From Pseudomonas delhiensis (GTDB lineage Bacteria > Pseudomonadota > Gammaproteobacteria > Pseudomonadales > Pseudomonadaceae): a DNA stretch of 64,000 bases. This document shows, piece by piece, positions 8,179 through 17,877 of this stretch. The notes under the pieces are model-generated. The model was given only the letters and a program-made list of their open reading frames with translations, was not told where the DNA came from and searched no databases. The stretch is from the NCBI RefSeq assembly GCF_900187975.1, contig NZ_FZPC01000011.1, positions 1-64,000 of the forward strand, in the 5' to 3' direction. Made by a program: the position numbers and the translations under genes. The stretch's first letter is position 1, and each line of letters begins with the position of its first letter.

Positions 8179-9501
8179 TCAGGCTTCCTCGAAGTGCATC
8201 TCCGGCGGCTGCCGACGGAAGCCGCCGGTGAGCACGGCCAGGTAGACCACCCCGGCGGTGAGCCAGGCCAGGCCCAGGTAGATGGCCAGGTGGTCGAGGC
8301 TGGCCATCAGCCACAGGTCGGCGGCCAGGCCGATCAGCGGGAACGCCAGGAACAGCACCGCGCCGCGCAGGCCGCGTTCGCCGCGGGCGATCCAGTAGTG
8401 GAAGATCACCGACAGGTTGACCAGGCTGAAGGCCAGGAAGGCGCCGAAGTTGATGAACGAGGTGGAGGTGGTCACGTCCATCTCCAACGCCAGCAGGGCC
8501 ACCACGCCGCACAGCACTATGCTGCCCACCGGGGTGCCGAAGCGCTCGCTCAGGGTGCCGAAGAAGGCCTTGGGCAGTACGCCGTCGCGGCCCATGGCGA
8601 ACAGCAGGCGCGAGGCGCTGGCCTGGGCCGACAGGCCCGAGGTGAACTGGCCGACGATCAGGCCGATGAGGAAGATGCTGACGAAGAGGTCGCCGCCGAT
8701 GTTGCGGGCGATCTCGTAGGCCGCCGAGTCGGCGTTCTGGAACGCGGTGGACGGGTGCGCCAGTTGCACGAAGTAGCTGGCGGCGATGAAGATGCAGCCG
8801 CCGATCAGGGTGATCAGCAGGATCGCGCGCGGGATGTTCTTGCGCGGCTCGTGGGTTTCCTCGGTCAGGGTGCTGACCGCGTCGAAGCCCAGGAACGAAT
8901 AGCAGGCGATGGCCGCGCCGCTCATGATCAGCGGCAGCTGCACGCCTTCCTTGAAGAAGGGCTCCAGCGACCACAGCGGCTTGCTGGCGTCGCCCAGCAC
9001 GTAGTGCACCGCCAGCAGCACGAAGGCCGCCAGCACCAGGAACTGCACCAGCATCAGCACGCCGTTGACGTTCTTCGCCAGGCGCAGGCCGATGATGTTG
9101 ATGCCGGTGGTCACCCCGATGAAGGCCAGCACCCACAGCGCCTGGGGCACCGCCGGGAAGGCCGAGTGCAGGTAGGCCGCGCCGATCAGCCAGATGGCCA
9201 TGGGCAGGAACAGGTAGTCCAGCAGCACGCCCCAGCCGGCGAGGAAGCCCAGCTTGGGGCTGATGGATTTGCGCACGTAGGTGTAGGCCGAGCCGGCCAC
9301 CGGGAAGGCGGCTGCCATGCGCCCGTAGCTGAGCGCGGTGAAGAGCATCGCCACCGAGGCCACGAGGTACGCCGCGGGCACCACGCCGCCGGTGGTGTCG
9401 GCGAGGATGCCGAAGGTGCCGAGGACGATGATGGGGGTCATGTAGGCGATGCCGAACAGCACCACCGCGCCCAGCGAGAGGGTCCGCTTGAGTCGAGCCA
9501 T
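8179..9501 (-). CDS. APC-family amino acid/polyamine permease
   Basis: This 440-residue, 12-helix permease contains GVVPAAYLVASVAMLFTALSY-like and PVAGSAYTYVRKSI segments and the cytoplasmic loop EETHEPRKNIPRAI. These are hallmarks of the APC superfamily, closest in form to PuuP-like polyamine/amino acid importers. It ends one base after the MHS gene on the opposite strand (tail to tail). Upstream on the same strand lies a nitrilase-family amidase, and a LuxR-type regulator is divergent from that, so the three may form a catabolic unit for an amide or amine. Substrate unknown. Confidence 0.9.
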   Translation of the reverse strand: MARLKRTLSLGAVVLFGIAYMTPIIVLGTFGILADTTGGVVPAAYLVASVAMLFTALSYGRMAAAFPVAGSAYTYVRKSISPKLGFLAGWGVLLDYLFLPMAIWLIGAAYLHSAFPAVPQALWVLAFIGVTTGINIIGLRLAKNVNGVLMLVQFLVLAAFVLLAVHYVLGDASKPLWSLEPFFKEGVQLPLIMSGAAIACYSFLGFDAVSTLTEETHEPRKNIPRAILLITLIGGCIFIAASYFVQLAHPSTAFQNADSAAYEIARNIGGDLFVSIFLIGLIVGQFTSGLSAQASASRLLFAMGRDGVLPKAFFGTLSERFGTPVGSIVLCGVVALLALEMDVTTSTSFINFGAFLAFSLVNLSVIFHYWIARGERGLRGAVLFLAFPLIGLAADLWLMASLDHLAIYLGLAWLTAGVVYLAVLTGGFRRQPPEMHFEEA

Positions 9502-9653
9502 TACTGCTTACTCCGAGTTGTGGTTGTTATGGCAGAGTCGAAATCGACGCGTGCAAGGGCGCCTCCCCTCACCCGGGAGACGCGGGCGGGAGGGGCTCCC
9601 CCGCCGGTACTGCTTGGGAAGATCGGTCGGCGCGGCCCTGCGCCCTCCGGGGC

Positions 9654-10475
9654 TCAGCCCGGAATCAGCAGCTCGCGCAGGCCGTCGGCGTGCTCGCGCA
9701 ACTCGCCGGGCAGCTCGAAGCGGCGCTCGGCGAGGTAGCTGTAGTCGTGGCGCGACTGCTGCAGGCGCGCCAGGTCCAGTTCCACGCGCAGCCGGCACTC
9801 CTCGCGGCCGGCCTCGCAGAGCAGCTGGCCGTAGGGGTCGACCACCGCGCTGCCGCCGGCGAACACTAGGCCGCCATCGCCTTCGCCGACGCGGTTCACC
9901 ATCACCGCGTAGGCCTGGTTCTCCATGGCCCGGCCCATGATCGCGGTGCGGTGGGTGGGGCCGTAGGGGTCCATGTTGCCGTTGGTCACCAGGATCAGCT
10001 CGGCGCCCAGCTGGCCGAGGGCGCGGGCGCTTTCCGGGAACTCGATGTCGAAGCAGATCAGGATGCCCACCCGCACGCCCTTGAACAGCGCGGTGGCGTA
10101 GCGGTCGCCGGGGGTGAAGATGCCGCGGTCGGAAGCCCACAGGTGGGTCTTGCGGTACTTCAGGGCGATGCCTTCGGGGGTGATCAGCAGCGTGGTGTTG
10201 TAATGGCGGCCGTCGTCGCCAGCCTCGGCGATGCCCACCACCACGGCGAGGTCGCGCTCCCGCGCGGCCTGCTGCACGGCCTGCACACTGGGACCATCCA
10301 GCGGCTCGGCGAGGCGGGCGACGTTGTCCTCGGTGGGGAAGCCCATCAGCTGGGTCTCGGGGAACACCACCAGGTCGGTATCCGCGGCGCAAGCGCGGAT
10401 GGCCGCCAGGGTACGCCCGAGGTTGTAGGCGGTGTCGCCGTCGCGGCCGGCCAGTTGGACGAGTTCGACCTTCAT
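9654..10475 (-). CDS. Carbon-nitrogen hydrolase (nitrilase superfamily amidase)
   Basis: This 273-residue cytosolic hydrolase has the complete Glu-Lys-Cys triad: Glu in VVFPETQLMGF (about residue 40), Lys in KYRKTHLWASD (about 111) and Cys in ILICFDIEFPE (about 143). The ENQAYAVMVNRVG stretch is also typical. Overall it resembles aliphatic amidases such as 5-aminopentanamidase (DavA) and related R-amidases, which cleave R-CONH2 to the acid and ammonia. It lies 152 bp upstream of the APC permease gene on the same strand, so import followed by amide hydrolysis is a reasonable inference. The exact substrate is not known. Confidence 0.88.
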   Translation of the reverse strand: MKVELVQLAGRDGDTAYNLGRTLAAIRACAADTDLVVFPETQLMGFPTEDNVARLAEPLDGPSVQAVQQAARERDLAVVVGIAEAGDDGRHYNTTLLITPEGIALKYRKTHLWASDRGIFTPGDRYATALFKGVRVGILICFDIEFPESARALGQLGAELILVTNGNMDPYGPTHRTAIMGRAMENQAYAVMVNRVGEGDGGLVFAGGSAVVDPYGQLLCEAGREECRLRVELDLARLQQSRHDYSYLAERRFELPGELREHADGLRELLIPG

Positions 10476-10673
10476 TGCAGTTCCTGTTGTTCTGGCGCCG
10501 GCCTCGATCGCCGCGCTCTGGGTGAATCAGCCGTCCTGGCCAGGGAAACATGACCGCCCGGCGCAAAAGGGTCAGAATGCGCGCCGGGCCGGTGCAAGGC
10601 ATTCACCGAGTATGCAGTTCGCCATCGCGCCCGGGTAATTACGCCCACGTGGTAACCCAACAGGGGTAGAGGC

Positions 10674-11459
10674 ATGAACCTTACGCTGCAGGACATCGCC
10701 TGGCACCGCTCGGTCGGGCAGCTGATCGAGACGCTGGACAAGCCCAACTTCTGGCTCGCCCTGGTGCGCCTGCTCGACGAGTATGTGCCATTCGACAGCT
10801 GGGTGGCGCTGCTCTTCAGCAACGGCCGCCCGCAGGTGTTCGCCGAGTGCCCGGGCGAGGACGGCGGCCCCGACCCGCTGTTCCAGGACTACCTCAAGGG
10901 CCTGTACCTGCTCGACCCCTTCTACATCGCCAGCCGCGAAGCCCCGGGCAGCGGCCTGCTGCGCCTGGCCGACGTGGCCCCGGAATGCTTCGAGCAGACC
11001 GACTACTACCAGCGCTACTTCCGCCTCAACGTGGTAGCCGACGAGGTGCAGTTCAACGTGCAGCTCGACGCCGAGCGCACCCTCTGCCTGTCCCTGGGCA
11101 GCAAGGGCCGCTTCAGCGCCGAACAGGCCGCCCTGCTCGACCTGCTGCGCCCCTGGGTGGCCGGGCTGATGCGCCAGCGCATGGCCTTCGAGCGCGAACT
11201 GCTGGAACAGGCCACGCCCCCGGCGCCACGCTGGCAGAGCCGCCTGGAAGAAACCGTGGAACGCCTGGAAACCCCGCTGACCGCGCGCGAGCTGGAGGTG
11301 GGCCGGCTGATGCTCAGTGGCTGCTCCAGCAAGGAGATAGCGCGCAAGCTGGCGATCTCGGCGGAGACGGTGAAGGTGCACCGCAAGCACATGTACAGCA
11401 AGCTGGGGATCAAGTCGCAGTCGGAGTTGTTTTCGTTGTTCCTGCAGGCGCAGGGGTAA
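10674..11459 (+). CDS. LuxR-type HTH transcriptional regulator
   Basis: This 261-residue regulator has a C-terminal LuxR/FixJ HTH at about 195-255 (LTARELEVGRLMLSGCSSKE, then IARKLAISAETVKVHRKHMY). The N-terminal 170 residues are not a receiver domain and lack an obvious acyl-homoserine-lactone pocket signature; they form an uncharacterised sensing domain. It is divergent from the nitrilase/APC genes and is the natural candidate to control them. A GGGGTAGAGGC ribosome site precedes the ATG. Confidence 0.88.
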   Translation: MNLTLQDIAWHRSVGQLIETLDKPNFWLALVRLLDEYVPFDSWVALLFSNGRPQVFAECPGEDGGPDPLFQDYLKGLYLLDPFYIASREAPGSGLLRLADVAPECFEQTDYYQRYFRLNVVADEVQFNVQLDAERTLCLSLGSKGRFSAEQAALLDLLRPWVAGLMRQRMAFERELLEQATPPAPRWQSRLEETVERLETPLTARELEVGRLMLSGCSSKEIARKLAISAETVKVHRKHMYSKLGIKSQSELFSLFLQAQG

Positions 11460-11475
11460 GCCAGGGGCAATTTTT

Positions 11476-12290
11476 CGTAGGAGCGAGCTTGCTCGCGAAC
11501 CTTACCCACGCACCTCTCTACCAATCGTCATTCCCGCGAACGCGGGAGCCCAATGGTTTGGGGGCTTGGTGTAGCGCGCCGCTCCGAGTGCGTTGATGTC
11601 TCTTGTTTCGCCCCCTCGGGCGAGTCCCTTTTGTCAAACGCCACAAAAGGAACCAAAAAGGCTTGCCCCGCATACGGGCCCGATGGAGCCGGGCTACCCT
11701 CGCGAATTCCCCCGCCACGGAGGCCCGCCCCGACAGCACGTCCCTGTGCTGATCGGGGCTCTCGCGACATCCATGTCGCATGACCTCCTGAGCGCCGGTT
11801 TCGCTCGGCCTTCTGAAGGGGCGTTCCGGTGCGCTCGGTGGTTTCTCTGGAAACCCGTAGGGCGCCGGCCACGCCGGACGCCCCGGTGGCACGGCCAACG
11901 GCGGATAACCGCGAACGGTTATTCGCCCTACGAGTTTGCCGGCTGACGCTGCGTTATCCGCTTGCTCGGGACAGCCCCCTCTCCCTTCAGGGAGAGGGCT
12001 GGGGAGAGGGAACGGACTTCGCTCACGCACCTCTGCCAACCCTGACGCCGCACCCCCTCCCTAACCCTCCCCCGCAAGCGGGAGAGGGGACCGTCCGGAG
12101 TGATGCGAAACCACGAAGCTCCCGGGCTCCCCGTAGGGCGCATAACGCCTACGGCGTTATCCGCCAAATCGCGGACAGAGTCCGCTCCTACGGTTCCAGG
12201 AAGCACGGCCGTAGGACTCCGTCCGCGATCGTCTCCACCGGCCACGCTGGACTCCCCAGGAACCCGCCCCGTTCCCCTCCAATCGACCAT
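11476..12290. repeat. Repeat-rich intergenic region (REP and other palindromes)
   Basis: No credible gene lies between 11460 and 12333. Contents in order: a REP unit at 11476-11500 (GTAGGAGCGAGCTTGCTCGC); a long dispersed Pseudomonas-type non-coding repeat at about 11590-11870 whose frames are open only by GC bias; paired CCCTCTCCCTTCAGGGAGAG-type palindromes at about 11975-12085; an AACGCCTACGGCGTT palindrome near 12142; and further CGGACAGAGTCCGCTCCTAC elements at 12170-12235. Confidence 0.7.
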
Positions 12291-12333
12291 CCTCCCAAAC
12301 AGGTCCATGCTTGAACACAGGAGGAACACAACC

Positions 12334-13713
12334 ATGACCCTCAGCGTCTTCGACATGTTCAAGCCCGGCGTCGGCCCGTCCAGCTCGCATACCGTGGGGC
12401 CCATGCGCGCCACCCGCGAGTTCGTCGAGCGCCTGCGCGCCGCCGGCCTGCTGACCCGCGTGGCCCGGGTGGAGGTGAACCTCTACGGCTCGCTCAGCGC
12501 CACCGGCAAGGGCCACGCCACCGACCGCGCCTGCCTGATCGGCCTGCTCGGCATCGACCCGGCGGATGCCGACCCGGCCGCCCTGGCGCCGCTGGTGGAT
12601 GCCATCTTCGCCGAGCACAGCCTGGCCCTGGACGGCGAGCACGTCATCGACTTCAGCCCCGGCCGCGACCTGGTGTTCCACGACGGCAGCCTGCCCGCCC
12701 ACCCCAACGGCATGCGCCTGCGCGCCCTGGACGCCGCCGGCCACGTGCTGGCCGAGCGCACCTGTTATTCCGTGGGCGGCGGCTTCGTGGTGGACGAGGC
12801 CGACTTCAACACCGACCGCGCCCTGCCCGACAACCCCATGCCCCACCCCTTCCACAGCGCCGAGGAACTGCTGCGGCTGTGCCACGCCCACGGCTTCCGG
12901 CGCATCAGCGAGCTGATGTGGGCCAACGAACTGGCGCTGCGCAGCGAGGCGGACATCCACGCCGGCCTGGCGCACATCTGGGCAGAAATGCAGGCTTGCG
13001 TGCGCCGCGGCCTGGAGACCGAGGGCACCCTGCCCGGCGGCCTCAAGGTGCGCCGCCGCGCGCCCATGCTCTACCGCCGCCTGAACGAGGCCGGCAGCGG
13101 CAACCTGATCGCCAGCACCCTGGGCGCCATGGACTGGGTGGACCTCTGGGCCCTGGCGGTCAACGAGGAGAACGCCGCCGGCGGCCGCGTGGTCACCGCC
13201 CCCACCAACGGCGCGGCCGGCATAGTCCCGGCGGTGCTGCACTACTACGCGCACTACCAGAGCGACGCGCCCATGGACGCCATCGAGCGCTACCTGCTCA
13301 CCGCCGCCGCCATCGGCATCCTGTGCAAGCTCAACGCTTCCATCTCCGGCGCCGAGGTGGGTTGCCAGGGCGAGGTCGGCTCGGCCTGCGCCATGGCCGC
13401 GGCGGGGCTGGCGGAAGTGCTCGGCGGCAGCCTGGAACAGGTGGAGAACGCCGCCGAGATCGGCCTGGAACACAACCTCGGGTTGACCTGCGACCCGGTC
13501 GCCGGCCTGGTCCAGGTACCCTGCATCGAGCGCAACGCCATGGCCTCGCTCAAGGCCATCAACGCCGCCCAGCTGGCCCTGCGCGGCGACGGCCAGCACC
13601 TGGTGTCGCTGGACAAGGCCATCGACACCCTGCGCGACACCGGGCGCGACATGATGGACAAGTACAAGGAGACCTCCAAGGGTGGCCTGGCGGTGAACGT
13701 GATCGCCTGCTGA
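12334..13713 (+). CDS. sdaA: L-serine dehydratase (L-serine ammonia-lyase), iron-sulfur type
   Basis: This 459-residue protein carries both SdaA halves. The beta domain starts [20 protein letters not shown], a near-diagnostic sequence, and the alpha domain holds the cluster cysteines in [17 protein letters not shown] and [15 protein letters not shown]. It converts L-serine to pyruvate and ammonia in the cytosol with a [4Fe-4S] cluster. The ATG at 12334 was chosen over the longer open frame because GGAGG lies 9 nt upstream and homologous proteins begin here. No glycine-cleavage genes flank it in this window; sdaB is an equally valid name. Confidence 0.95.
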   Translation: MTLSVFDMFKPGVGPSSSHTVGPMRATREFVERLRAAGLLTRVARVEVNLYGSLSATGKGHATDRACLIGLLGIDPADADPAALAPLVDAIFAEHSLALDGEHVIDFSPGRDLVFHDGSLPAHPNGMRLRALDAAGHVLAERTCYSVGGGFVVDEADFNTDRALPDNPMPHPFHSAEELLRLCHAHGFRRISELMWANELALRSEADIHAGLAHIWAEMQACVRRGLETEGTLPGGLKVRRRAPMLYRRLNEAGSGNLIASTLGAMDWVDLWALAVNEENAAGGRVVTAPTNGAAGIVPAVLHYYAHYQSDAPMDAIERYLLTAAAIGILCKLNASISGAEVGCQGEVGSACAMAAAGLAEVLGGSLEQVENAAEIGLEHNLGLTCDPVAGLVQVPCIERNAMASLKAINAAQLALRGDGQHLVSLDKAIDTLRDTGRDMMDKYKETSKGGLAVNVIAC

Positions 13714-13747
13714 GCGCGACCGGCCGGTCGGGAATCGGACGAAATGC

Positions 13748-13786
13748 AATTAACCATTTAGTTAATTAGCTTGCTAAGGGTATAAT
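13748..13786 (+). promoter_or_regulatory. Promoter of the PQQ dehydrogenase gene with overlapping operator-like repeat
   Basis: A consensus -10 TATAAT lies at 13781-13786, 30 bp before the ATG at 13816. Over the -35 position sits a perfect inverted repeat, AATTAAC (13748-13754) and GTTAATT (13761-13767), separated by 6 bp. This size and AT composition are typical of TetR/MarR-type operators. The regulator is not adjacent. Confidence 0.6.
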
Positions 13787-13815
13787 TCGCACCCCCACAC
13801 TGCGAGATTCCCGGC

Positions 13816-16233
13816 ATGAAACAAGCACAGCGCGCCTCCGGCGCCAGCACCTTCATCCTGGTCGGCCTGGGGGCGCTCATCGCCCTGCTCGGCCTCGCCC
13901 TGGCCGCCGGCGGCGCACGCCTGGCCAGCCTGGGCGGTTCCTGGTACTTCCTCATCGGCGGTTTGGCCATGGCCCTGGCCGGCGTCCTGGTGGCGCTGCG
14001 CAAGCCGGCCGGCGCCTGGCTGTTCGGCGCCTTCCTGGCGGGCACCGCCCTCTGGGCCCTGGCCGACGTCGGCCTGCAGTTCTGGCCGCTGGTCTCGCGG
14101 CTGTTCATGTTCGGCGCCATCGGCCTGGCGGTGGCGCTGGTCTACCCCATGCTGGTGCGCGCCTCCGGCGGCGTCGGCGGGCGCGGCGCCTATGGCGTGG
14201 CCGCGGTGCTCGCCGTGCTGCTGGCGGTGGCCGCCGGCAACATGTTCGTCGCCCACCCCAGCGTGGCCCCCAGCGGGGACGGCCCCGGCCTGACCCCGGT
14301 GGACCCGGCCCACGCCCAGAAGGACTGGGCCCACTACGGCAACACCGAGGGCGGCAGCCGCTTCGCCGCGCTGGACCAGATCAACCGCGGCAACGTCGAC
14401 AAGCTGGAGGTGGCCTGGACCTACCACACCGGTGATGTCGCGGTCAGCGACGGCAACGGCGCCGAGGACCAGCTCACCCCGCTGCAGGTGGGCGACAAGG
14501 TGTTCATCTGCACCCCGCACAACAACCTGATCGCGCTGGATGCCGACACCGGCAAGCAGCTGTGGAAGAACGAGATCAACGCGCAGTCCAAGGTCTGGCA
14601 GCGCTGCCGCGGCCTGGCCTACTTCGACGCGACCAGGGCCGTCGTCCAGCCCAGCCAGCCCGGCAGCACCCCGGTCACCGCCGTCGGCGTGCCGGCCGGC
14701 GCCAACTGCCTGCGCCGCCTGCTGACCAACACCATCGACGCCCGCCTGATCGCCGTGGACGCCGACACCGGCGCCTTCTGCCAGGGCTTCGGCGTCAATG
14801 GCCAGGTGGACCTCAAGGCCGGCTTGGGCGACGTGCCGGATTCCTACTACCAGCTCAGCTCCGCGCCGCTGATGGCCGGCACCACGGTGGTGGTCGGCGG
14901 GCGCGTCGCCGACAACGTCCAGACCGACATGCCCGGCGGCGTGATCCGCGGCTTCGACGTCATCAGCGGGCAGATGCGCTGGGCCTTCGACCCGGGCAAC
15001 CCGCAGGACCGGCAGGCCCCGGCGGCGGGCGGCACCTACGTGCGCAGCACCCCCAACAGCTGGGCGCCGATGTCCTACGACGCGGCGATGAACACCGTCT
15101 TCCTGCCCATGGGCAGCTCCTCCACCGATATCTACGGCGTGGAGCGCACGAAGCTCGACCACACCTACGGCGCCTCGGTGCTGGCCCTGGACGCCACCAC
15201 CGGCGCCCAGAAGTGGGTGTACCAGACCGTGCACAACGACCTCTGGGACTTCGACCTGCCCATGCAGCCGAGCCTGGTGGACTTCCCCATGGCCGACGGC
15301 AGGCAGGTGCCGGCCGTGGTGATCGGCACCAAGGCCGGGCAGATCTACGTGCTCGACCGCGCCACCGGCAAGCCGCTGACCCAGGTCGACGAAGTGCCGG
15401 TCAAGGCCGCCAACATCCCCAACGAACCCTACGCGCCGACCCAGCCGAAGTCCGTCGGCATGCCGCAGATAGGCGCGCAGACCCTGACCGAGTCGGACAT
15501 GTGGGGCGCCACTCCCTATGACCAGTTGCTGTGCCGCATCGACTTCAGGAAGATGCGCTACGACGGCCTGTACACCGCGCCGGGCACCGACCTCTCGCTG
15601 AGCTTCCCCGGCTCCCTGGGCGGCATGAACTGGGGCAGCCTGTCCACCGACCCGGTGCACGGCTTCATCTTCGTCAACGACATGCGCCTGGGCCTGTGGG
15701 TGCAGATGATCCCCTCGGCCAACAAGGGCCAGGCCGCCGGCGGCGGCGAGGCGCTGAACACCGGCATGGGCGCGGTGCCGCTCAAGGGCACGCCCTACGC
15801 GGTGAACAAGAACCGCTTCCTCTCGGTGGCCGGCATCCCCTGCCAGGCGCCGCCCTTCGGCACCCTCAGCGCCATCGACCTGAAGACCCGCAAGATCGCC
15901 TGGCAAGTGCCGGTGGGTACCGTGGAAGACACCGGCCCGCTGGGCATCCGCATGCACCTGCCGATCCCCATCGGCCTGCCGACCCTCGGCGGCACCCTGT
16001 CCACCCAGGGCGGCCTGGTGTTCATCGCCGGCACCCAGGACTTCTACCTGCGCGCCTTCGACAGCGGCAACGGCAGGGAAATCTGGAAGGCCCGCCTGCC
16101 GGTGGGCAGCCAGGGCGGCCCGATGACCTACGTCTCGCCCAAGACCGGCAAGCAGTACATCGTGGTCACCGCCGGCGGCGCCCGCCAGTCGCCGGACCGC
16201 GGCGACTACGTGCTGGCCTACGCCCTGCCCTGA
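13816..16233 (+). CDS. gcd: Membrane-bound PQQ-dependent dehydrogenase (glucose/quinate/shikimate family)
   Basis: At 805 residues this matches membrane-bound quinoprotein glucose dehydrogenase. About five hydrophobic helices occupy residues 1-150, followed by an eight-bladed PQQ propeller with repeated W-motif blades (DWAHYGNTEGGSRFAALDQI near 172-191, LDADTGKQLW, VVVTAGGARQSPDRGDYVLA at the end). It oxidises an aldose such as glucose to the lactone in the periplasm and passes electrons to ubiquinone. The next gene is an OprB-type porin, the same pair seen at PA2290-PA2291 of P. aeruginosa, which favours glucose. Quinate/shikimate dehydrogenases share the fold, so the symbol is a family-level call. 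Confidence 0.88.
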   Translation: MKQAQRASGASTFILVGLGALIALLGLALAAGGARLASLGGSWYFLIGGLAMALAGVLVALRKPAGAWLFGAFLAGTALWALADVGLQFWPLVSRLFMFGAIGLAVALVYPMLVRASGGVGGRGAYGVAAVLAVLLAVAAGNMFVAHPSVAPSGDGPGLTPVDPAHAQKDWAHYGNTEGGSRFAALDQINRGNVDKLEVAWTYHTGDVAVSDGNGAEDQLTPLQVGDKVFICTPHNNLIALDADTGKQLWKNEINAQSKVWQRCRGLAYFDATRAVVQPSQPGSTPVTAVGVPAGANCLRRLLTNTIDARLIAVDADTGAFCQGFGVNGQVDLKAGLGDVPDSYYQLSSAPLMAGTTVVVGGRVADNVQTDMPGGVIRGFDVISGQMRWAFDPGNPQDRQAPAAGGTYVRSTPNSWAPMSYDAAMNTVFLPMGSSSTDIYGVERTKLDHTYGASVLALDATTGAQKWVYQTVHNDLWDFDLPMQPSLVDFPMADGRQVPAVVIGTKAGQIYVLDRATGKPLTQVDEVPVKAANIPNEPYAPTQPKSVGMPQIGAQTLTESDMWGATPYDQLLCRIDFRKMRYDGLYTAPGTDLSLSFPGSLGGMNWGSLSTDPVHGFIFVNDMRLGLWVQMIPSANKGQAAGGGEALNTGMGAVPLKGTPYAVNKNRFLSVAGIPCQAPPFGTLSAIDLKTRKIAWQVPVGTVEDTGPLGIRMHLPIPIGLPTLGGTLSTQGGLVFIAGTQDFYLRAFDSGNGREIWKARLPVGSQGGPMTYVSPKTGKQYIVVTAGGARQSPDRGDYVLAYALP

Positions 16234-16331
16234 ACCCGACGCCCGCCACCCGACGCCCGCCACCCGGCGGGCGCCTCCTTCCGGCGCGGCCCCGGGGGCC
16301 GTGTCTTCCCTCATCCGGTAAGTGTTCCGTC

Positions 16332-17591
16332 ATGCGACTCCCCTCCACCTCCCTGCGCCTGCTGCTGGGCGCCGCCTGCCTCACCCCGTCCCTGGCCCTG
16401 GCCGACGAGCCGCTCCAGCGTTCGACCCTGACCGGCGACTGGGGCGGCCTGCGCCACCAACTGGACGACGAGGGCATCCGCTTCAGCGGCGAATACAGCG
16501 GCGAGACCGTCTACAACGCCGACGGCGGCCTGAAGCGCTCGGCGCGCTACTCGCAGAACCTCAGGCTCGGCGTGCAGTTCGACCTGGGCAAGCTCTACGG
16601 CCTGGACAACGGCGGCCTGGTGCAACTGACCCTCAACGACCGCCGCGGCAACGACGGCTCCGGCGACCTGGTGGGCAACCGCCTGCCGGTCCAGGAGAAC
16701 TACGGCGGCCTCTACACCCGCCTCACCGAACTGAGCTACGAGCGCACCCTGTTCACCCCGGCGCTGGACGTGAAGCTCGGCTACATGGCCATGGGCAACG
16801 ACCTCGGCGGCCTGGACAGCGGCATCCTCTGCAACTTCATGAACGCCGGCTTCTGCGGCCACCCGCTGAACATGTCCGGCGGCAGCGGCTGGGCCAACTA
16901 CCCCAACGCCCACCTGGGCGTGCGCCTGAAGTACAGCTTCTCGCCGGCCTGGCAACTGCGCGTGGCGGCCTTCAACGTCGACCCCGAGAGCAACGGCAAT
17001 TCCAGCCGGGCCTGGCACCTCACGCCCAAGCACAGCACCGGCACCGTGGTGCCCATCGAACTGGTCCACAAGCGCCTGGGCGAGCTGCCCGGCGAATACA
17101 AGCTGGGCTGGTACTACGACAGCTCCGACGCCCAGCGCATCGGCAGCGACGAGGAAGTGGCCGGCCGCGGCGGCCACTACTTCCTCCTGGACCAGGCCGT
17201 CTGGCACGCACAGGGCCTGCCGGGGCAGCGCCTGCACCTGTTCGGCCAGGCCTCCGTGGCCAGCTCGGCGGCCTCGCCCTTCAGCAAGTGGTACAGCGCA
17301 GGCGTGGTGCTCTACCAGCCCTTCGCCGAACGCCCGCGCGACACCCTGGCCCTGGGCTTCGGCCGCGCCGTGCCCAACCCGCGCAGCCGAGAGGTGCAGG
17401 AGGCCAACGGCCAGGCCTACCCCGGCCTGGACAACGCCGAGCGCCTGGTCGAACTGAGCTACGGCTACCAGGCCACGCCCTGGTTGCTGCTGCGCCCGGA
17501 CGTGCAGTACGTGATCGAACCGGGCGCCTTCTCCGGGCAGAACATTGACAACGCCCTGGTCTTCGGCCTGCAGGTCAAGGCCACGCTCTGA
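16332..17591 (+). CDS. OprB-family carbohydrate-selective porin
   Basis: This 419-residue protein has a signal peptide of about 23 residues (ending ALADEPLQ). The OprB signature follows: LTGDWGGLRHQLDDEGIRFS, then GVQFDLGKLYGLDNGG, NAHLGVRLKYSF and the ending NALVFGLQVKATL. These 16-stranded porins bring glucose and other sugars into the periplasm. It lies 98 bp after the PQQ dehydrogenase gene and probably supplies its substrate. The spacer at 16237-16265 contains an imperfect tandem duplication of CGACGCCCGCCACC. The ATG at 16332 follows a short weak ribosome site. Confidence 0.92.
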   Translation: MRLPSTSLRLLLGAACLTPSLALADEPLQRSTLTGDWGGLRHQLDDEGIRFSGEYSGETVYNADGGLKRSARYSQNLRLGVQFDLGKLYGLDNGGLVQLTLNDRRGNDGSGDLVGNRLPVQENYGGLYTRLTELSYERTLFTPALDVKLGYMAMGNDLGGLDSGILCNFMNAGFCGHPLNMSGGSGWANYPNAHLGVRLKYSFSPAWQLRVAAFNVDPESNGNSSRAWHLTPKHSTGTVVPIELVHKRLGELPGEYKLGWYYDSSDAQRIGSDEEVAGRGGHYFLLDQAVWHAQGLPGQRLHLFGQASVASSAASPFSKWYSAGVVLYQPFAERPRDTLALGFGRAVPNPRSREVQEANGQAYPGLDNAERLVELSYGYQATPWLLLRPDVQYVIEPGAFSGQNIDNALVFGLQVKATL

Positions 17592-17877
17592 TCCGCACCG
17601 CCGGCCGCCAGCGAGCGGCGGCCGGCGCGCCAATGTTGCAGTTCGCGGCACAAGCTTTCTCAGCGACGGAAAATATCGTTAGCTTGCTTTCTTTTTTCCC
17701 CGCTTCGGGCTAAGTTCGGCCTCGCAAGCCTTCCACAGCATAAGAATCCGCCCGCAACGCCCAGCCCATTGGCCTTCGCCCGAGCGCAGCGGCGCAACGC
17801 CTGCCATGCTCAATGGCGGTCCGCTGTGCCATGCCGGCAGCCCACCCCCGTGATCAAGCCCGACGACTGGAGATTCC
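17592..17877. other. Intergenic region before the FMN glutamate-synthase-like gene
   Basis: 286 bp without a convincing gene. It holds an AT-rich stretch at 17660-17705 that could carry the promoter for the next gene. No clear terminator for the porin gene was found. Confidence 0.4.

Noticed and set aside
11518..12314. Several overlapping frames of 80-170 codons
   Set aside because: They lie in dispersed palindromic repeats, lack ribosome sites and show no domain; the repeat explains the openness.
13774..16314. 846-codon open frame antisense to the PQQ dehydrogenase
   Set aside because: Composition is typical of third-position GC shadowing (His/Ala/Gly/Gln-rich); the plus-strand frame carries the full quinoprotein pattern.
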